6,177 bases of DNA from an uncultured Collinsella sp. (GTDB lineage Bacteria; Actinomycetota; Coriobacteriia; Coriobacteriales; Coriobacteriaceae), in contig USLO01000104.1 in NCBI GenBank assembly GCA_900555515.1, positions 1-6,177 of the forward strand, read 5' to 3'. Position 1 is the stretch's first letter, and each line of letters begins with the position of its first letter. The notes beneath the pieces are model-generated. The model did no database searches. It was not told where the DNA came from and saw nothing but the letters and a program-made list of their open reading frames with translations. The position numbers and the translations under genes are program-made. Positions 4,579 through 6,177 of the stretch are shown here, piece by piece.

Positions 4579-6177
4579 CTATTTACGACCAAATTTAATC
4601 TTGATGGCACGCTTTAGAGCATACTTGCCAAGGCTTGGGAGCTTTTGCTCGTATTTGACCATCGTGGAGCACTCGGGGCGGTCCCGATCCAGGTGGATGG
4701 CATCGAACGCGCACTTGGTGGTGCACAGGCCGCAGCCGATGCACTTGTTGGGGTCGACGATCGAGGCGCCGCAGCCCAGGCAGCGGGCGGTCTCGGCGCG
4801 CACCTGTTCCTCGGTAAAGGTCTCGACATACTCGCTAAACGGCGCGGCCTTCTCGCGCTCGCGGTCCACGTGGGCAACCTCGCGGCTCGCGTTGTCGTAG
4901 CTCTCGATCACGGCATCGTCGCGGTCGAGCGCGGTGTAGCGGCGCTGGTTGCGGCCGATGGTGAGCGTGGAGCCCGGCTGCACAAAGCGATGGATGGACA
5001 CGGCGGCCTCGTGACCGGCGGCGATGGCATCGATGGCAAAGCTGGGGCCAGTGTAGACGTCGCCGCCCACAAAGATGTCGGGTTCGGCGGTCTGGTAGGT
5101 CTGGGGATCGGCAAGGGCACCCTGGCCACGGCCAAGCTCCACCTTGGAGCCAGCCAGCAGGTCGCCCCACACAATAGACTGGCCAATCGACATGACGACA
5201 CGGTCGGCATCGACGCGGCGCAGATCGTTCTCGTCGTACTCGGGTGCAAAACGGCCCTCGTCGTCAAAGACACGCGTGCAGCGCTTGAAGGTGATACCGC
5301 ACACATGACCGGCCTCGTCCAGGTGAACCTCCTTGGGACCCCAGCCGCAGCTGATGTGGGCGCCGTCCTCGATGGCCTCGCGACGCTCTTCCTCGCTGGC
5401 GGGCATCTGCGCCTCGCTCTCCAGGCAGAACATCTCAACATGCTCGGAGCCCAGACGGCAGGCGTTGCGGGCAACGTCGATGGCCACGTTGCCTCCGCCC
5501 ACCACTATGGTGCGGCCGGGCAGCGCGTCGATCTTGCCGCTGTTGACCTCGCGCAAGAAGTCGACGGCCACGGTCACATCCTCGGCGTCCTCGCCCGGAA
5601 TACCGGCAAGGCGGCCGCCCTGGCAGCCAATAGCCACGTAAAAGGCCTTAAAGCCCTGCTCGCGCAGCTCGTCGAGCGTCACATCGCAACCGACCTCCAC
5701 GCCGTAGCGGAACTCGGCACCCATCAGGCGAATAACCTCGACCTCGGCCTCAATGACGTCCTTCTGCAGCTTAAAGCTGGGGATACCGTAGGTGAGCATG
5801 CCACCCGGACGCTCGTTCTTCTCGAATACGACGGGCTTGTAGCCCTTCTCGGCCAAATAGAAGGCGCAGGACAGGCCGGCCGGACCGGCGCCGATGATGG
5901 CGATCTTCTGATCGAAGCCGCCAGCGCGCGTCGGCGTCACCACGGGCGGGACATAGCGGGTCGCGGCGTCCAGATCGCGCTGGGCGATGAACTTCTTGAC
6001 CTCGTCGATAGCCACGGCGTCGTCCACACGGCCGCGGGTGCAGGCATCCTCACAGCGGCGGTTGCACACGCGGCCGCAGATGGCGGGCAGCGGGTTCTCA
6101 CGCTTGATGAGCGCCAGCGCCTCGTCATAGCGACCCTGAGCCGCGAGCTTCAAATAGCCCTGAACGGCGACATGCGC
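4579..6177 (-). CDS. GltD-like NAD(P)/FAD oxidoreductase with C-terminal ferredoxin domain, N-terminus outside window
   Basis: A flavoprotein of the glutamate synthase small subunit family that moves electrons between NAD(P)H, FAD and Fe-S clusters. 532 codons are visible; the frame enters at the window edge as AHVAVQGYLKLAAQG, a typical internal GltD sequence, so the true start lies further upstream. In fragment numbering, an N-terminal cluster motif has C34, C38, C42 and C46 (ICGRVCNRRCEDAC). The FAD motif IGAGPAG spans 95-101, with FEKNERPGGMLTYGIP following. The NAD(P) motif VVGGGNVAIDVARN spans 225-238, and the second FAD motif is FVGGDVYTGPSFAIDAIAAG (369-388). A C-terminal ferredoxin region has CLGC (C466, C469) and CIGCGLCTTKC (C479, C482, C485, C489), as in stand-alone GltD homologues, AegA-like proteins and NfnB relatives. 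No GltB is visible. The neighbouring hypA makes a hydrogenase- or formate-linked role possible, but this is inference. Confidence 0.9.
   Translation of the reverse strand, partial: AHVAVQGYLKLAAQGRYDEALALIKRENPLPAICGRVCNRRCEDACTRGRVDDAVAIDEVKKFIAQRDLDAATRYVPPVVTPTRAGGFDQKIAIIGAGPAGLSCAFYLAEKGYKPVVFEKNERPGGMLTYGIPSFKLQKDVIEAEVEVIRLMGAEFRYGVEVGCDVTLDELREQGFKAFYVAIGCQGGRLAGIPGEDAEDVTVAVDFLREVNSGKIDALPGRTIVVGGGNVAIDVARNACRLGSEHVEMFCLESEAQMPASEEERREAIEDGAHISCGWGPKEVHLDEAGHVCGITFKRCTRVFDDEGRFAPEYDENDLRRVDADRVVMSIGQSIVWGDLLAGSKVELGRGQGALADPQTYQTAEPDIFVGGDVYTGPSFAIDAIAAGHEAAVSIHRFVQPGSTLTIGRNQRRYTALDRDDAVIESYDNASREVAHVDREREKAAPFSEYVETFTEEQVRAETARCLGCGASIVDPNKCIGCGLCTTKCAFDAIHLDRDRPECSTMVKYEQKLPSLGKYALKRAIKIKFGRK

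Noticed and set aside
1..6177. CRISPR arrays, tRNA or rRNA genes
   Set aside because: No regularly spaced repeats, cloverleaf-like sequence or rRNA-like stretch was recognised on either strand.

Overview
The window is a GC-rich bacterial chromosome segment in which every supported gene lies on the minus strand, so transcription runs from high to low coordinates. The protein types suggest a gut actinobacterium of the Coriobacteriia, most likely Collinsella or a close relative. They are a mannose-class PTS with a DUF956 protein, a [NiFe]-hydrogenase maturation protein, an iron-sulfur GltD-like flavoprotein, and an IS3-like transposase fragment. This assignment is inference from gene content and base composition; no rRNA or marker gene is present.

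Layout in transcription order: (1) 6177-4579, a GltD-like FAD/Fe-S oxidoreductase whose N-terminus lies outside the window, followed by a hairpin terminator or processing signal at about 4515-4563. (2) 4482-4054, hypA, read from a TTG start with a strong context and carrying an acidic C-terminal tail. (3) 4053-3717, an AT-rich intergenic regulatory region with a TATAAT box, two direct copies of GTTTAAACAAA, and a leader that can fold over the first ribosome binding site. (4) 3716-953, a complete mannose-family PTS operon: manX (fused EIIA-EIIB), manY (EIIC) and manZ (EIID). (5) A hairpin terminator at about 848-896, directly followed by the DUF956 (ManO-type) gene at 832-434. (6) 433-1, mobile-element sequence: a transposase-like reading frame starting at 357 with a strong ribosome binding site, open to the window edge, and possibly interrupted by the left end of a second element whose own start would be at 15.

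The main physiological unit is the sugar transporter. Phospho-HPr passes phosphate to the EIIA histidine and then the EIIB histidine of ManX, and ManY/ManZ carry the hexose across the membrane while ManX phosphorylates it. DUF956 proteins accompany this class of transporter in lactic acid bacteria and probably adjust its expression or activity. The EIID closely resembles lactococcal/lactobacillal EIID, including the extra extracytoplasmic segment that is absent from the E. coli protein. HypA and the flavoprotein point to hydrogenase- or formate-linked redox metabolism next door, but are not obviously tied to the PTS. I found no clearly novel defence or other system. The most interesting signals are regulatory: the manX leader, the GTTTAAAC repeats and the terminator before DUF956.
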